DNA of 64,000 nt from Saccharomycopsis malanga (Eukaryota; Ascomycota; Saccharomycetes; Ascoideales; Saccharomycopsidaceae). The DNA lies in the NCBI GenBank assembly GCA_004014935.1, contig CP025325.1, forward strand, positions 682,001-746,000, given 5' to 3'. The notes under the pieces were generated by a model that was not told where the DNA came from, made no database searches, and worked only from the letters and a program-made list of their open reading frames with translations. Position numbers and translations under genes: made by a program. This document shows positions 32,643 to 42,742 of this stretch, one piece after another (positions within the stretch are counted from its first letter, which is position 1; every line of letters starts with the position of its first letter).

Positions 32643-32726
32643 TAAAATTGCCAAAAATCAAGAAAATGTGCCAAATCGCCTTATTAACCCCTTGGGAAAA
32701 TTCGAGATTTTTTCAATTCTTGAAAA
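32643..32726 (-). repeat. Fold-back element copy 4
   Basis: Carries AAATCGCCTTATTAACCCCT, the reverse complement of the family core, with AAAAATC and TTCTTGAAAATT flanks. It lies about 140 bp beyond the 23 bp array. Confidence 0.65.
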
Positions 32727-33195
32727 TTGTGCATGGTGCCACGGTACGAGACATGAGGAAGCCCAAAATAAATCGACATGCATGCTGGTATATATGTATT
32801 TCATGCATGAAGTCATCTGCTTGCTTTTCAAAACGGGATGAATCACTGTAGTTGACTTATCAACTACCTCTCTCCCCCTGGTAAAGTGCAACAATGATAT
32901 GCACCTAATCACTAGAACATAGGTAGCAGACCTTTTTACACCACGTAGTTCTGTTATTGGTTGGCATGACTTTTTAATCATTGATTTTAGTATATCATTT
33001 TGTTAAACTGAATGAGTAAATCACGTATATATCGTTGAATTTCCGTTTGGATGCCAATCACTCTAAATATGACGCTTTTAAAAAAGCCGGGTCTGAAGCT
33101 TCAGGTTGGTGAAATATACGAATGACGGCGAACTCAGACAACCAAAACTTTGTCATATCTACTTTCCAGATCTACATTCTATCAAATCACAAACC
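32727..33195. other. Intergenic, nothing recognised
   Basis: AT-rich sequence with CATG-rich stretches at the left. I see no coding region, RNA gene or known repeat in it. Confidence 0.5.
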
Positions 33196-33424
33196 CATTG
33201 GGGAAAAGCCCAAACATGTCCTGTTAATCATAAATTTCTCACATAATTAATCGGAAAAAAGCGTTTATTGGTCTAGATTGTGTTTCAGATGGTTGCCCTT
33301 GCCTGTTCGATACCGTAAAACAAGCGAGTAAAACGTGTTCATTTCGGGAATCGAACCCTTGAGTTTGTTATGTCTTTTTTCTCATCTCCGAGAGTGCTAT
33401 TTAACTGAGCCATCCTGCCCAGCA
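33196..33424 (-). repeat. SINE-A copy lacking the 3' end
   Basis: Head (TGGCTCAGT-like A box; AAGGGTTCGATTCCCG B box) and body (GGGCAACCATCTGAAACACA) are clear, but the tail block cannot be found at the low-coordinate end. Confidence 0.75.
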
Positions 33425-33553
33425 GCTTGAATTGTCATAGTACGCGAAGATTTAGTGTCGCAAATTGGCTTCAAAAGGTAGAATATGTTCATAATAAAAG
33501 ATATTCAGAATGTCTAATTAACTGTATTCACAATTGATCGTTAAAACTAAGCA

Positions 33554-33556
<3 letters not shown>

Positions 33557-33590
<34 letters not shown>
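33557..33590. repeat. Poly(A) run, 34 bases
   Basis: A pure run of 34 A, just before the left target-site duplication of the next SINE-A copy. No coding sequence precedes it. Confidence 0.9.
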
Positions 33591-33592
<2 letters not shown>

Positions 33593-33608
33593 ATGCTTAG
33601 TGAATAAG

Positions 33609-33894
33609 TAAATAATATCTTATATTTCAAGCCCAGTACATATCAGTTTCGTATATACGCGCTATGTCTAAGGGGACTTGGTAAAGCCCAATACTATACT
33701 GATTTACAGGATTATCTCACCCAATTGGTTGGAAAGTAAGCATTTATTGGCCTAGGCCGTGTGAAATCACGTTCAGTATTGTAAAAAGCAGCGAGTAAAA
33801 ATGTTCGCCTTGGGAATCGAACTGGGGCTTCTGTTAGGTCTTGTTTTTCTCTTCTTCGAGAGCACGGACCACTGAGCCAAATGGCCCAGTGGCC
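33609..33894 (-). repeat. SINE-A, best full-length copy, perfect 13 bp TSD
   Basis: Flanked by CTTAGTGAATAAG at 33596-33608 and 33895-33907, so the element is exactly 286 bp. On the minus strand: 5' CCACTGGGCCATTTGGCTCAG (A box), an A-rich loop, CCAGTTCGATTCCC (B box), a tRNA-unrelated body of about 170 bp, then ATGTACTGGGCTTGAAATAT and a short ATT-rich tail. It can serve as the family reference. Confidence 0.9.
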
Positions 33895-33907
33895 CTTAGT
33901 GAATAAG

Positions 33908-34488
33908 CATACAATTAAATTGTTTCTTAAAGAACAATGAGCTCACCATAGAAGCTCAACTAACTTTACAAGAAAACCTGTGTAGCCACACATAAATGTA
34001 CATACCATTGACCACTTCAACTAGGCAGAACGTACATAGATATGGGGCATAATTGAACATCACCATTGAACCTTCTGCTTTTATAAGAGTTTTTGAATAA
34101 TCCGTGAAAATACCCCTATAAATCTCTTGAGAAAAGTCAAGTTTTTTTTTGGCTTGTTCTTGCTGATATGAGTGGTTTCTGTATAGGTCTTGCAGAGAGT
34201 TTGCGCCTCTTCAAAATCAGTGTTCAATGTTTAAGAAACTTAATGTCACATTTGCATACTATGATACTAATATTGATTATTCTTTTTGGAATTGAGTGGG
34301 CAAATGGAGCCTTCCTAGTCAATTAAGAGGAAGAAATAACTGTGTTACTACAGTCAATCATAAGGTTTGTCATATAATCATCCGTATTCTCTAGTCAACA
34401 TCCTGTTGATAAGCCAAACACTATGCAATAAGAACAGCTTGTGTTGAATACATCAAAATGTATTAAAAAGACAGCTTATATATGCATC
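33908..34488. other. Intergenic, nothing recognised
   Basis: AT-rich sequence downstream of AIM25. It contains no convincing gene or repeat. Confidence 0.5.
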
Positions 34489-35490
34489 TCATATGTCGCC
34501 ACCGCCACCGAAGGAGAAGAAACCTCCATTGGAGTTTCTTGAGTGGCGTGAAAAGTAGTCAAAGTCAATGCTTACTGTGTTAGCAAGCAAAACTGCTCGT
34601 TCCTGTAAATTTAGCTCATAATCGCTGAGCTGTTCACCCGGATCGAGCACGCCTTCATTGAAAGACAATCTTTTGTCCATACGGATAATATAGTTGGCTA
34701 CATCGGTTAAAAACTCTTTTCCAAAACCTCCCCAAGTACGGTTGATTGCAGCAACTATGCGGCCTTGTTCGTCTCTTATAGGAAAGTCAAAAGCAAGGAA
34801 CCCAGAGTCCACGTAGCCAAATTGGTCGTACGTTTTGCCGTCATTGTTTTCGGTGGTATCAGAAGTCTCGCTGCACCGGAACAAATTGTAACGTCTTCTC
34901 CAAAGATGCCACTGCTGGATTGTTTCTCCGAGCTCATGAAAAGCAATTTCAAACTTACTGGTGTATGAGTCCTGATGATATGGGAACTCCGGCACACGCA
35001 CTTTGATGTGGGAATTGATCAATGAAAAGTTTCTTTTGATATTTAAGACCACGTTGCCGTTTAAATCTACCATGTCCACGTCAAATGGCCGATGAAGTTT
35101 GAATATTTGCCGCATGATCACTTTCATGATCCCAACATTACGTTCATGCAAATATCCAACCACTTGTCCTTGGGCATTCATGATATCATAATGATTTTCC
35201 TGCTCAAACCCGAGAAAAAGATTCATAAACTCAATCTTCCGCTCTACAACTAAAGTGGGCTCACTAAGGATTGCAATCGCTGTGTTGCTAAGCATACCAG
35301 AACTCCCATTGGTTATTGGGTTGTTAAATTGAGTTATAGGTTCCTGCTCAACAATCTGCCGAGGTTTCACTATGCGCTTTATTCTTCTCAGGCTGGTAGG
35401 ACTCTCATAGCGAGGCAAAGGAGAATACCATCTTTGGTTTGACGTCCGCGGCAAAGGCTGGCGAATCGCTTTCTTGATAGCTTTGAACAT
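34489..35490 (-). CDS. AIM25: Aim25-like mitochondrial phospholipid scramblase family protein
   Basis: A 333-residue protein of the scramblase family (PF03803). It has a basic, arginine-rich N-terminus typical of a mitochondrial presequence (residues 1-30), a scramblase beta-barrel core (about 80-300, with GYLHERNVG, FDVDMVDLNGNVVLNIKR and AAINRTWGGFGKEFLTD) and a glycine-rich end. S. cerevisiae Aim25 (YJR100C) is a mitochondrial protein linked to stress and inheritance of mitochondria. The neighbour RSM26 is divergent, exactly as YJR100C and YJR101W are in S. cerevisiae, which strengthens the orthology. Confidence 0.88.
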   Translation of the reverse strand: MFKAIKKAIRQPLPRTSNQRWYSPLPRYESPTSLRRIKRIVKPRQIVEQEPITQFNNPITNGSSGMLSNTAIAILSEPTLVVERKIEFMNLFLGFEQENHYDIMNAQGQVVGYLHERNVGIMKVIMRQIFKLHRPFDVDMVDLNGNVVLNIKRNFSLINSHIKVRVPEFPYHQDSYTSKFEIAFHELGETIQQWHLWRRRYNLFRCSETSDTTENNDGKTYDQFGYVDSGFLAFDFPIRDEQGRIVAAINRTWGGFGKEFLTDVANYIIRMDKRLSFNEGVLDPGEQLSDYELNLQERAVLLANTVSIDFDYFSRHSRNSNGGFFSFGGGGDI

Positions 35491-36260
35491 GTGATTTGAT
35501 TCGTTAATTCTCAGTTTTAGTGTTTGTTGATTATTTTATTCGGGTGAATCAATGTCGCTAGATATTTGATATTATCAATTGTTGTTTCTTCTTCGAACAC
35601 TTGGTGCTTATTAGTGAACCTTATATAAACAATTGCTTGTGTACTATCACTGGATATTATTTGATAATTATAGAGATGATTTGACAGTTCTTTTTGCTGA
35701 TTTTCACGCGTATTGTTTGCTTCTTTATAAATATTTGATATTAGCAATTGTAAATTGCTGATGATTCTATCACACTTTCTATATATGACTATTTTCCTTG
35801 GCTTTATATATAGTTGTTAATCAAGACCTTTTGAACCCCCAATACTTGTTTAATAATAAACGTCACTACAGAGTTAGGTATGACAATCAATGCTTGCTGA
35901 TTTTTGTTGTTACCAGTCTTTCCAAATATATATATTGATAGCAATTTACTTTTCTATACTAGAATATTGGTCAACTTTGTATTCTTCCAATACAGCATCT
36001 ATTGACAATTGCCTCTCCAATATCACCTTCTTATCAATTGCTTCCCTCAATCAATGTTTTCTTACTAGTGTTTTTGTTCAAACCGACAACGGCTCATAAT
36101 TGGCCAATCATTTCACTCATCATTATATCCTATATATATTCATGCGATGCCATGCGCCGGGTAACGGTTTCACTATCACCAAATTTTTCAATGAAAAGTC
36201 TTTAAGCCGGTATAACAATGGACAATAATCGAAGCAAAAGCAGGTTAACAGTATATAGGA
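35491..36260. promoter_or_regulatory. Divergent AIM25/RSM26 promoter with CGGGTAACGG
   Basis: A 770 bp AT-rich region between two divergent genes. The one clear motif is CGGGTAACGG at 36158-36167 (Reb1 consensus CGGGTAA), 97 bp upstream of RSM26. I see no gene inside. Confidence 0.55.
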
Positions 36261-37064
36261 ATGTTCTTCAGAGGCAGTTTAGGGGTCCAACGGGGTATTT
36301 TCAAAGGCTCTTCCGTGAGACTTGTTAATTTTCGTTCAATACATAACGTGCCTACTTTAGCCAATGATAATGTATGGTCCAAGAATGGAATACCTGGTTT
36401 GTACTCTCAACAAGGATATCAGCTAGCGTGGAACGACTATCAGAGCTTTCTTGCAACCAATCTTACGCTATTGACAGCAGGAACAGATTTGGAGCAGCAG
36501 AATGCATTCCATACTATGATTACGACCAGTGGAATCAACCATCAAGCTTCTACGTTCCACTATGCGTCTCAGCTTTATAATAATCATTTCTATTTCAGCT
36601 CATTGGTACAGAACCCTGTAGACAATACCACCGTTCCAAATAGAGAACTTCTTAAGAAGATTAATGCATCATTTGGCTCGCTAGAGCTGCTTAAAGAACA
36701 GTTTGTTGCCGCAGGTACCAACCAATTGGCAAATAATGGCTGGATTTTCCTAGTGGAAAACATCAATAAAGATCTTGAAATCAAAGTCATTAATAACGAA
36801 GGCACTCCACATGCTTATTTCAGAAATCAAAGCATCAGTTTGAGCTCTCCTGTTTCCTTGAGCGAATACTCTACCATGGTAAAATATAGCACTGATTTGA
36901 CCAATAATGTCCAAGACTGGTCTTTGCCTTTGTTGGGAGTCAGTGTGTGGGATTACGCTTACTTGTTGGATTACGGAGTAGATAAGAAACAGGGCTATTT
37001 GGAAAACGTATGGAAAGCCATAGATTGGGACGTGATCAATAGAAGAGTCTTTGTTGCTCATTGA
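36261..37064 (+). CDS. RSM26: Rsm26, mitochondrial small-subunit ribosomal protein (SOD fold)
   Basis: The 267 residues begin with a basic presequence and continue as a Mn/Fe superoxide-dismutase-like fold. The helix with NNHFYFSSL corresponds to the SOD NHTLFW helix. The C-terminal VSVWDYAYLLDYGVDKKQGY aligns with the SOD DVWEHAYYLDY motif, but the metal-binding Asp and His are Ser and Tyr here. It is therefore not an active dismutase, as known for mitoribosomal Rsm26 (mS42) and its paralogue Mrp1 (mS43). S. cerevisiae Rsm26 has 266 residues. Position next to divergent AIM25 favours Rsm26 over Mrp1. Confidence 0.88.
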   Translation: MFFRGSLGVQRGIFKGSSVRLVNFRSIHNVPTLANDNVWSKNGIPGLYSQQGYQLAWNDYQSFLATNLTLLTAGTDLEQQNAFHTMITTSGINHQASTFHYASQLYNNHFYFSSLVQNPVDNTTVPNRELLKKINASFGSLELLKEQFVAAGTNQLANNGWIFLVENINKDLEIKVINNEGTPHAYFRNQSISLSSPVSLSEYSTMVKYSTDLTNNVQDWSLPLLGVSVWDYAYLLDYGVDKKQGYLENVWKAIDWDVINRRVFVAH

Positions 37065-37207
37065 ATTTACCTTATTCTGTTAAATATACACTACCATTGT
37101 ACATATCTCTAATGTCACATTTTCATACCATTGTATATTTTGTAAGTTTTTTGGTTTGTTTGATGGTATGGTGTGCATCAAATAATTTATAATTTGAAGA
37201 AGCTAGC

Positions 37208-37575
37208 TAGGCCGTATGGCTCAATGGGTAGTGCTTTTGGAGAAGAAAAAATAGACCTGGTAGGATAGTTTAGCACAAAGTAGTCGTGGAGAAGAGATAT
37301 GGACCTGACAGGATAGCTCAGTGGGTAATACTCTCGCAGAAGAGAAAACGACTGTGTAGGTTCGATTCCCGATATGAGCGTTTTTTAATATGCTGAAAAG
37401 GAAAGTGTAACTGTCTGAAACATGAACTAGACCATTAAATGCTTAGTTTCCAATTTGTTGAGTAGAAAATTATGATTAACAGGACATGATTGGGCTTTAC
37501 AAAGTCACTTTAGACATGGCGCGTATATACGAAACTCATATTTACTGGGCTCGAAATATAAGATTATTATTTCGA
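37208..37575 (+). repeat. SINE-A copy with three tandem head segments
   Basis: Three A-box-like stretches follow each other (GGCCGTATGGCTCAATGGG, then AGGATAGTTTAGCAC, then AGGATAGCTCAGTGGG) before one B box (TAGGTTCGATTCCC). A full body and the tail (TTTACTGGGCTCGAAATATA) complete it. Confidence 0.75.
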
Positions 37576-37878
37576 TAATATTAATGTTAAACAGAAAGGC
37601 TAATGATTGCTAAACAAGAATAATAAGCATTGCTAAACAGAAAGGTTAAAGGTTGTTTAATTGAAAGAGTAGAGTTGGTTAACACTGTAAAATGAAAAAG
37701 TTTTCATGTAATTTCCCAGCAATACCAAATCATCACCTATTTTGTAAATAGTATATCGCTCTAGACAATGAAACTCCTGCTCGACTCATTCGCTTTACAC
37801 ATGTAAGTTTTTTGTGTGATAATCATTGTTTTAATCGATAAAGTTGCAATATTAAATTTGTTTTACATTCAACAAAGA

Positions 37879-38028
37879 ATGGGGAAACAAAAACAAAAAC
37901 GAGATCCGGTGTTACAAAGATATTGAACGAGCCTAAAATAAAGGAGGAAATAGAGTCTTCCACAGGGCTTAGAATTCCTAAAAAGGTTTCCAAATGTTCA
38001 AGACAAGAGTGTAGATTTGTAGATATAT

Positions 38029-38072
<44 letters not shown>
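37879..38072 (+). other. Short reading-frame remnant followed by a 43-base poly(A)
   Basis: An ATG opens a basic stretch (MGKQKQKRDPVLQRY), and a second frame continues it (NEPKIKEEIESS...LRIPKKVSKCSRQECRF). A pure run of 43 A follows at 38030-38072. The mix suggests a decayed gene end or a reverse-transcribed mRNA piece with its tail. I do not recognise the protein and no flanking duplication was found. Confidence 0.35.
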
Positions 38073-38075
<3 letters not shown>

Positions 38076-39066
38076 TATAAGTACCAACTATTAAGTAGAA
38101 TAAACATAGAGTAAAGGGGCTTATTAAATATACTTGATCGAACCATAGGACTAAAAGCATATAAAAATGTCATTGAAATGATGCATAACAAGTGACTGTA
38201 TGCTGAAATATGTTGAAATGGTGATTTATAAGAGCTATTTCAATATAAAGACTATAAAGTTTCTCAAGTACCAAGCTAGACTTTGGTACTTACTATTTGA
38301 ATAAGTATTTCCCCTTATACAATTGTCGAAGGTTACAACTTTTTATTGATAGATCCTGAAATCAGTAGAATCGATATACGCTGCAGATTCAAGAACGTAA
38401 ACCTTTAATGCTCAACTCAATCGTCGTTAAATAGCAAGAAAGTGTATCAACTTATAAAAAAGCTTATATTTGCAACGTTGAATAGATTTTATCTAACGTA
38501 GCATGAAAAGGCACTGGACAGTATAATTCAGTGGCGAGTAACCTCAAAAAAAAGAGTAACAATATCGAACAGGCTCATGGGTTGAAATTTGACTACGAGC
38601 TATTTTTACGATGCTGAACGTGGCTGATAGTTAATACGGTGATACTTAGCACTATCAGGCCGTATGGATGCAATTAATAATGTTATAAAGAATAGCTGGT
38701 GATCTTTTTTTTTTTCTTTCTTTGAAGAAGAAGAAAAATCTACAAGTCAAAACACACCCACCAGTCCTTACAATTACACAACTGACAGACATCCAACCAC
38801 CCATTAAAATAGTAATCACAATAAATACATTGTTAATTCACTTCTGACAACTGTCTATAGTGATGGTTAGTAGCACCGACGCTGCTGCGCTGGCGCTGAG
38901 ATCTACAGTTGTCGATTTTCCAACATAATATATACTAATAGACGGAGAAGAATGAACAAATGAGCGAATTGTTGTTGACAGTGATCTTTTATATAGCAAG
39001 GCCATAGTTAGTTATCAGTATCAGTATTGAGAGAAAATAATTTTCGATCACAATTATTTAACCAGA
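38073..39066. other. Intergenic upstream of ERD2
   Basis: Contains a short family D end (ATCGAACCATAGGACTAAAAG at about 38137) and otherwise AT-rich sequence with a TTTCTTTCTTTG/GAAGAAGAAGAAA stretch near 38715. No gene is seen. Confidence 0.5.
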
Positions 39067-39711
39067 ATGAATATTTTCAGATTTTTAGGTGATTTGGCTC
39101 ATCTTTTTAGTATATTTATACTACTTCATCAGATCTCAAAGGCTAGATCTATTGCCGGTCTTTCGTTTAAAACACAAGCTCTTTATGTTGTAGTGTATGT
39201 GACCAGATATTTAGATTTGTTCGTCGAATATGTGTCACTTTACAATACATTGATGAAACTATTGTACATAGGCTCTTCGTCATATATTGTTTACATTATG
39301 ATATACAAGTATAACGTTTTGAAAAGCCAGCAACCAACAAATGACGACTTCAAAGTGGAATATTTGCTTGGCGGCGCTGCAGTCTTGTCTCTTATTTTTA
39401 ACTATTCTTATCATCCTATTGAAATCTTGTGGAGTTTCAGTTTATGGTTGGAATCCGTAGCAATCTTCCCTCAACTTTTCATGTTGCAAAAAACCGGTGA
39501 GGCTGAGTCTTTGACTGCTCATTACATCTTTGCCTTGGGCTTGTACAGAGCCTTGTACATCCCTAACTGGATCTGGAGATATTACGTTGAAAAGAGAAAG
39601 GATAAACTTGCCATTGCCACTGGTATCATCCAAACCTTGATTTATTCAGACTTTTTCTATATTTATTACCAAAAAGTCATCAAAGCTTTGAAAATTAATT
39701 TGCCAGTATGA
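39067..39711 (+). CDS. ERD2: Erd2, K/HDEL receptor of the early Golgi
   Basis: A 214-residue protein with seven hydrophobic segments (219 residues in S. cerevisiae). It starts MNIFRFLGDLAHLFSIFILL, with GLSFKTQALYVVVYVTRYLD in the second segment and SLTAHYIFALGLYRALYIPN near residue 145, all hallmarks of KDEL receptors. Erd2 binds escaped ER proteins in the Golgi and returns them by COPI vesicles. No intron is seen, unlike the S. cerevisiae gene. It is convergent with PRE7 across about 2 kb filled with repeats; the same convergent pair exists in S. cerevisiae (YBL040C/YBL041W). Confidence 0.96.
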   Translation: MNIFRFLGDLAHLFSIFILLHQISKARSIAGLSFKTQALYVVVYVTRYLDLFVEYVSLYNTLMKLLYIGSSSYIVYIMIYKYNVLKSQQPTNDDFKVEYLLGGAAVLSLIFNYSYHPIEILWSFSLWLESVAIFPQLFMLQKTGEAESLTAHYIFALGLYRALYIPNWIWRYYVEKRKDKLAIATGIIQTLIYSDFFYIYYQKVIKALKINLPV

Positions 39712-40440
39712 AATGCCATAATGCGTTTGGCTTTTTGATTGTTCTGCAAATCAATGCTTTATAGTTTGGTTAGTAGTTAGTCTTAACAGTGTGATTAAAA
39801 TTAATAATAGTTATTTTGGCAAATTTGGGTTTTGGCTTTCTTTTAAAATGCCTTTTTTTCATGATATGTATCTTAAATATTATATTTGTCGTTTTCACTC
39901 AAATTTTGTATTTGTATTGTTTATGGCTGTTGAAAACTAAATGGTGGTATTACATGTGGTAAGCTATCAACTTTTGGTAGTGAAACTTTTGTTCTTTTAT
40001 GTATATTTATCAAGTAGAGAAATCTGGGTTTAAAAATTATAAAATATTCAAAACCGACAAGTTTATAAATATCTGAGAGAAATTGATAATTTCTTCCTGC
40101 CAAGAATGCCTGAGGAGTTTATGACTATTTTTTTTGTAATTTGTTTTGAGTGTTGTAGAAAGTATTGGATAACTCAGAGCGTTTGTTTTGAACAAAGCTG
40201 TTAAATTCATGGTGTAATAACATTAATAATTATAATCAATTGCCAGGTGTGTGGAAAGTTTTTGATGGGTATATAATTTTGAAACCATCATGACCATTCC
40301 TTGGATTGGGTTTCAGATAAGGGTCTAATTCCGGTTGTACAACTACTTTTTGTATTGAAATTTCTTTATTAGGATAATAAATGCGGTCATTGACCATAGT
40401 AATAATAGGATCAAACCATAGGATTAGATGTATATAGGGT
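39712..40440. other. Intergenic, nothing recognised
   Basis: AT-rich sequence downstream of ERD2 without gene or recognisable repeat until family D begins. Confidence 0.5.
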
Positions 40441-40650
40441 TATAAACAGTGAGATGTCCAAAAGGGTAATCAAAGGCTATAGACCATTGTGCAGACTCGT
40501 AAAGATAACAAAAATAAGAAAGGTCAATGGTTAATCTAGCCCATAAGAATAGGAAAATAAAATTAGGAGATGCAAGAGAGAAAATGTAAGAAGAGCAAAA
40601 GGTAGAATAAAGAAATCTAGTCAATCAAGCCATAGGATTAAAAGTTTGTT
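40441..40650 (+). repeat. Dispersed repeat family D, clearest copy
   Basis: Starts TATAAACAGTGAGATGTCCA, contains GCAGACTCGTAAAGATAACA and closes with CAAGCCATAGGATTAAAAG. A second CAAACCATAGGATTA stands just before it at 40411, so the unit is bracketed by a short direct repeat that may be a duplication or part of a tandem. Confidence 0.6.
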
Positions 40651-41002
40651 TTATAATAAAATTTATATTTATAATAAAGTATATATTTCCCATAAAAGCT
40701 TTATCTATTTCATCAACTTTTACGCTTTTTTTTATCAGGCAATTTCAGTTCATTTAAAGCACATGTAATGAATAAAAAATTAATTGCTTATTCAACGTCA
40801 ATAAAAATTAGAACTAAAATAAAACAGTCAAAAAAAGTAATTAACATTCTGGTTTATTTTATAAATCTTTTATTTATTTACTCCACCAAAAAGCTATTCG
40901 AAAATGTTTTTGAAAACCATTTCTACCCAGTTAATGTTGAGCTTGTAAGCGGTTTACAGCAAAGACGAAAATATTGCTATAATCTTCTTACATTAGTAAA
41001 TA

Positions 41003-41652
41003 GTAAGATCTTATATTCCAAGCCCAGTACATATCAATTTCGTATATACGCGCTATGTCTAAGAGGGCTTGGTGAAGCATAATAATAGTCTCTTAATTAT
41101 AATTTTCTCACCCAATTGATTGAATAGTAAGTACTAGACTTTAGTCTAGACCGTGTTTCAGACAGTTGCACTTGCCTGTGAAGTAATGGTCAGCAGCGTA
41201 AAGAGCATGAGTAAAGTGTTTGTCTTATATATCAATTATATCTAGTACATCTATTATAAATTATAAAATATATCCATTATATCTAATATGTCTATTTTAG
41301 ATTATGAAGTATATCTATTATATATAATATGTCTATTTTTAATTATCAAGTATAATTATTGTATCTATTTTAGGTTATATATTATCTCTATATTATATTA
41401 GGAATTATATATATTTATATTATGAACTATATCTATTATTATATTATTATATATTATAGATATATATTATATAGATATATATTTATATTATGAACTACAT
41501 CTATATTGTATTATTCTAAATTACATTATGAACTATGTGTATATTGTATTATTATAAATAATATTATAAATTATCCGGGATCGAACCTATATTCCTGCCA
41601 AATATTTTCTCTTCTTCAAGAGCACCGGCCACTGAGCCATACGGCCCAGTGG
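41003..41652 (-). repeat. SINE-A copy swollen by an internal AT-rich array, 16 bp TSD
   Basis: Flanked by CTTACATTAGTAAATA (40987-41002) and CTTACATTGTTAAATA (41653-41668), 14 of 16 identical. Tail, body and head are in normal order, but about 350 bp of TATATCTATTAT-type repeats (41225-41575) sit between body and B box. This is satellite growth within a transposed copy. Confidence 0.85.
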
Positions 41653-41690
41653 CTTACATTGTTAAATACGCAAAATAAACCATTTATTAA

Positions 41691-42469
41691 TTAATCTCTC
41701 TTCAATGGGAAAAGTTCTTCCCTTACGCCATCTTTAGTTATGATTTTGATTTGCAAGCAGTCACCAACATGAATATGTCTTTCGGTAGCACTACTAAAGG
41801 CATCTTTTACCAATTTCAACACTTCATCCAACTTCAAATAAGTCTTGGCACGAGGTTGTCCGTTTTCGTATTGGTTTTTGAAATTCACCTGATTATCCAA
41901 GAAAGGCATTATCAAACTAGCAGCGGCACCGCCAGCTCTACATTGCTCTCTTTCATAGGAACCAACAGGATCAAAAGAATAGATAGCGCCCTTACCTTCG
42001 TCATCTAATCCGGCAACAATGGTGTGCACATAATATGGGAAGAAACGATGTCCATAAAGCAAATGCTGGATAAGTCTGGCAGCAGACGAAGGCTTTAATG
42101 GTTTGTTTTGATTATTGAAATGATACCAGGTCAATTGTTGTTTGATAGCAGCTACCAAAGCATCCCCATCGGCAGAAAACCCATTGGCAGAAACTACAAG
42201 GTTGTCACCAATATCAATGATCTTTGGCTGGAATCTGGAATTTATGGAATACCCACTAGTATGTCTTGTATCACCAGCTAATACCGCGAAATCTTCACCT
42301 GCTATACCCAAGATGGTACCGCCATTATCTGTCAGTTGTTAATACCAGTTTCCAAATAAATAAAAAAAAGCATCTCCGTAATATACATACCTGAATAAGG
42401 ATTGAATCTGTGCTCAATTGGAACGGAATTGTCAGTTGGCCCATATTCAGAAGATATTGTCGTGCTCAT
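41691..42469 (-). CDS. PRE7: Pre7, proteasome beta-6 subunit, two exons
   Basis: Exon 1 is 42391-42469 (MSTTISSEYG... HRFNPYS), the intron 42329-42390 (62 bp) and exon 2 41691-42328. Joined, they encode 238 residues (241 in S. cerevisiae). The junction restores the FNPYSDNGGTILGIAGEDF segment expected of the family. The intron has GTATGT, a TATTAAC branch site and a CAG acceptor. The protein carries the highly conserved GSYEREQCRAGGAAASLIMP and ATERHIHVGD. Beta-6 has no active threonine and is a structural 20S core subunit. A PACE-like Rpn4 site lies about 100 bp upstream. It is convergent with ERD2 and divergent from VPS25. Confidence 0.96.
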
Positions 42470-42566
42470 TATGTGTGCTCTGTCCAAATAAATTGACCTC
42501 TTATATACAATATATCCCTGGTTTAACCTCCTTGACAAGTTGTATAGTAGTATAATATGGTACCGT

Positions 42567-42575
42567 TTTGCCACT
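42567..42575 (-). promoter_or_regulatory. PACE-like Rpn4 site (AGTGGCAAA) of PRE7
   Basis: AGTGGCAAA on the minus strand differs by one base from the proteasome control element GGTGGCAAA. It stands 98-106 bp upstream of PRE7. The same nonamer stands at nearly the same distance from OTU1. Confidence 0.65.
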
Positions 42576-42599
42576 CTCGCCCATCTCATAATTCCACCG

Positions 42600-42609
42600 T
42601 TACCCGGGT
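42600..42609. promoter_or_regulatory. Reb1-like site midway between PRE7 and VPS25
   Basis: TTACCCG at 42600-42606 (with its flank, CGGGTAACGG on the other strand) lies about 130-137 bp from both start codons. Such sites clear nucleosomes in divergent yeast promoters. Confidence 0.55.
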
Positions 42610-42742
42610 GTGGTGTGCAAGGATGTGCCAAGATGTAGGGGTGTTTCATGTCATACTATAGATGATGATGATGGTATGGTATATAACTATAGTTTTTTTA
42701 ATAGTTTTACTATTACTTTTATTGATCCAATTGAATTCAACA

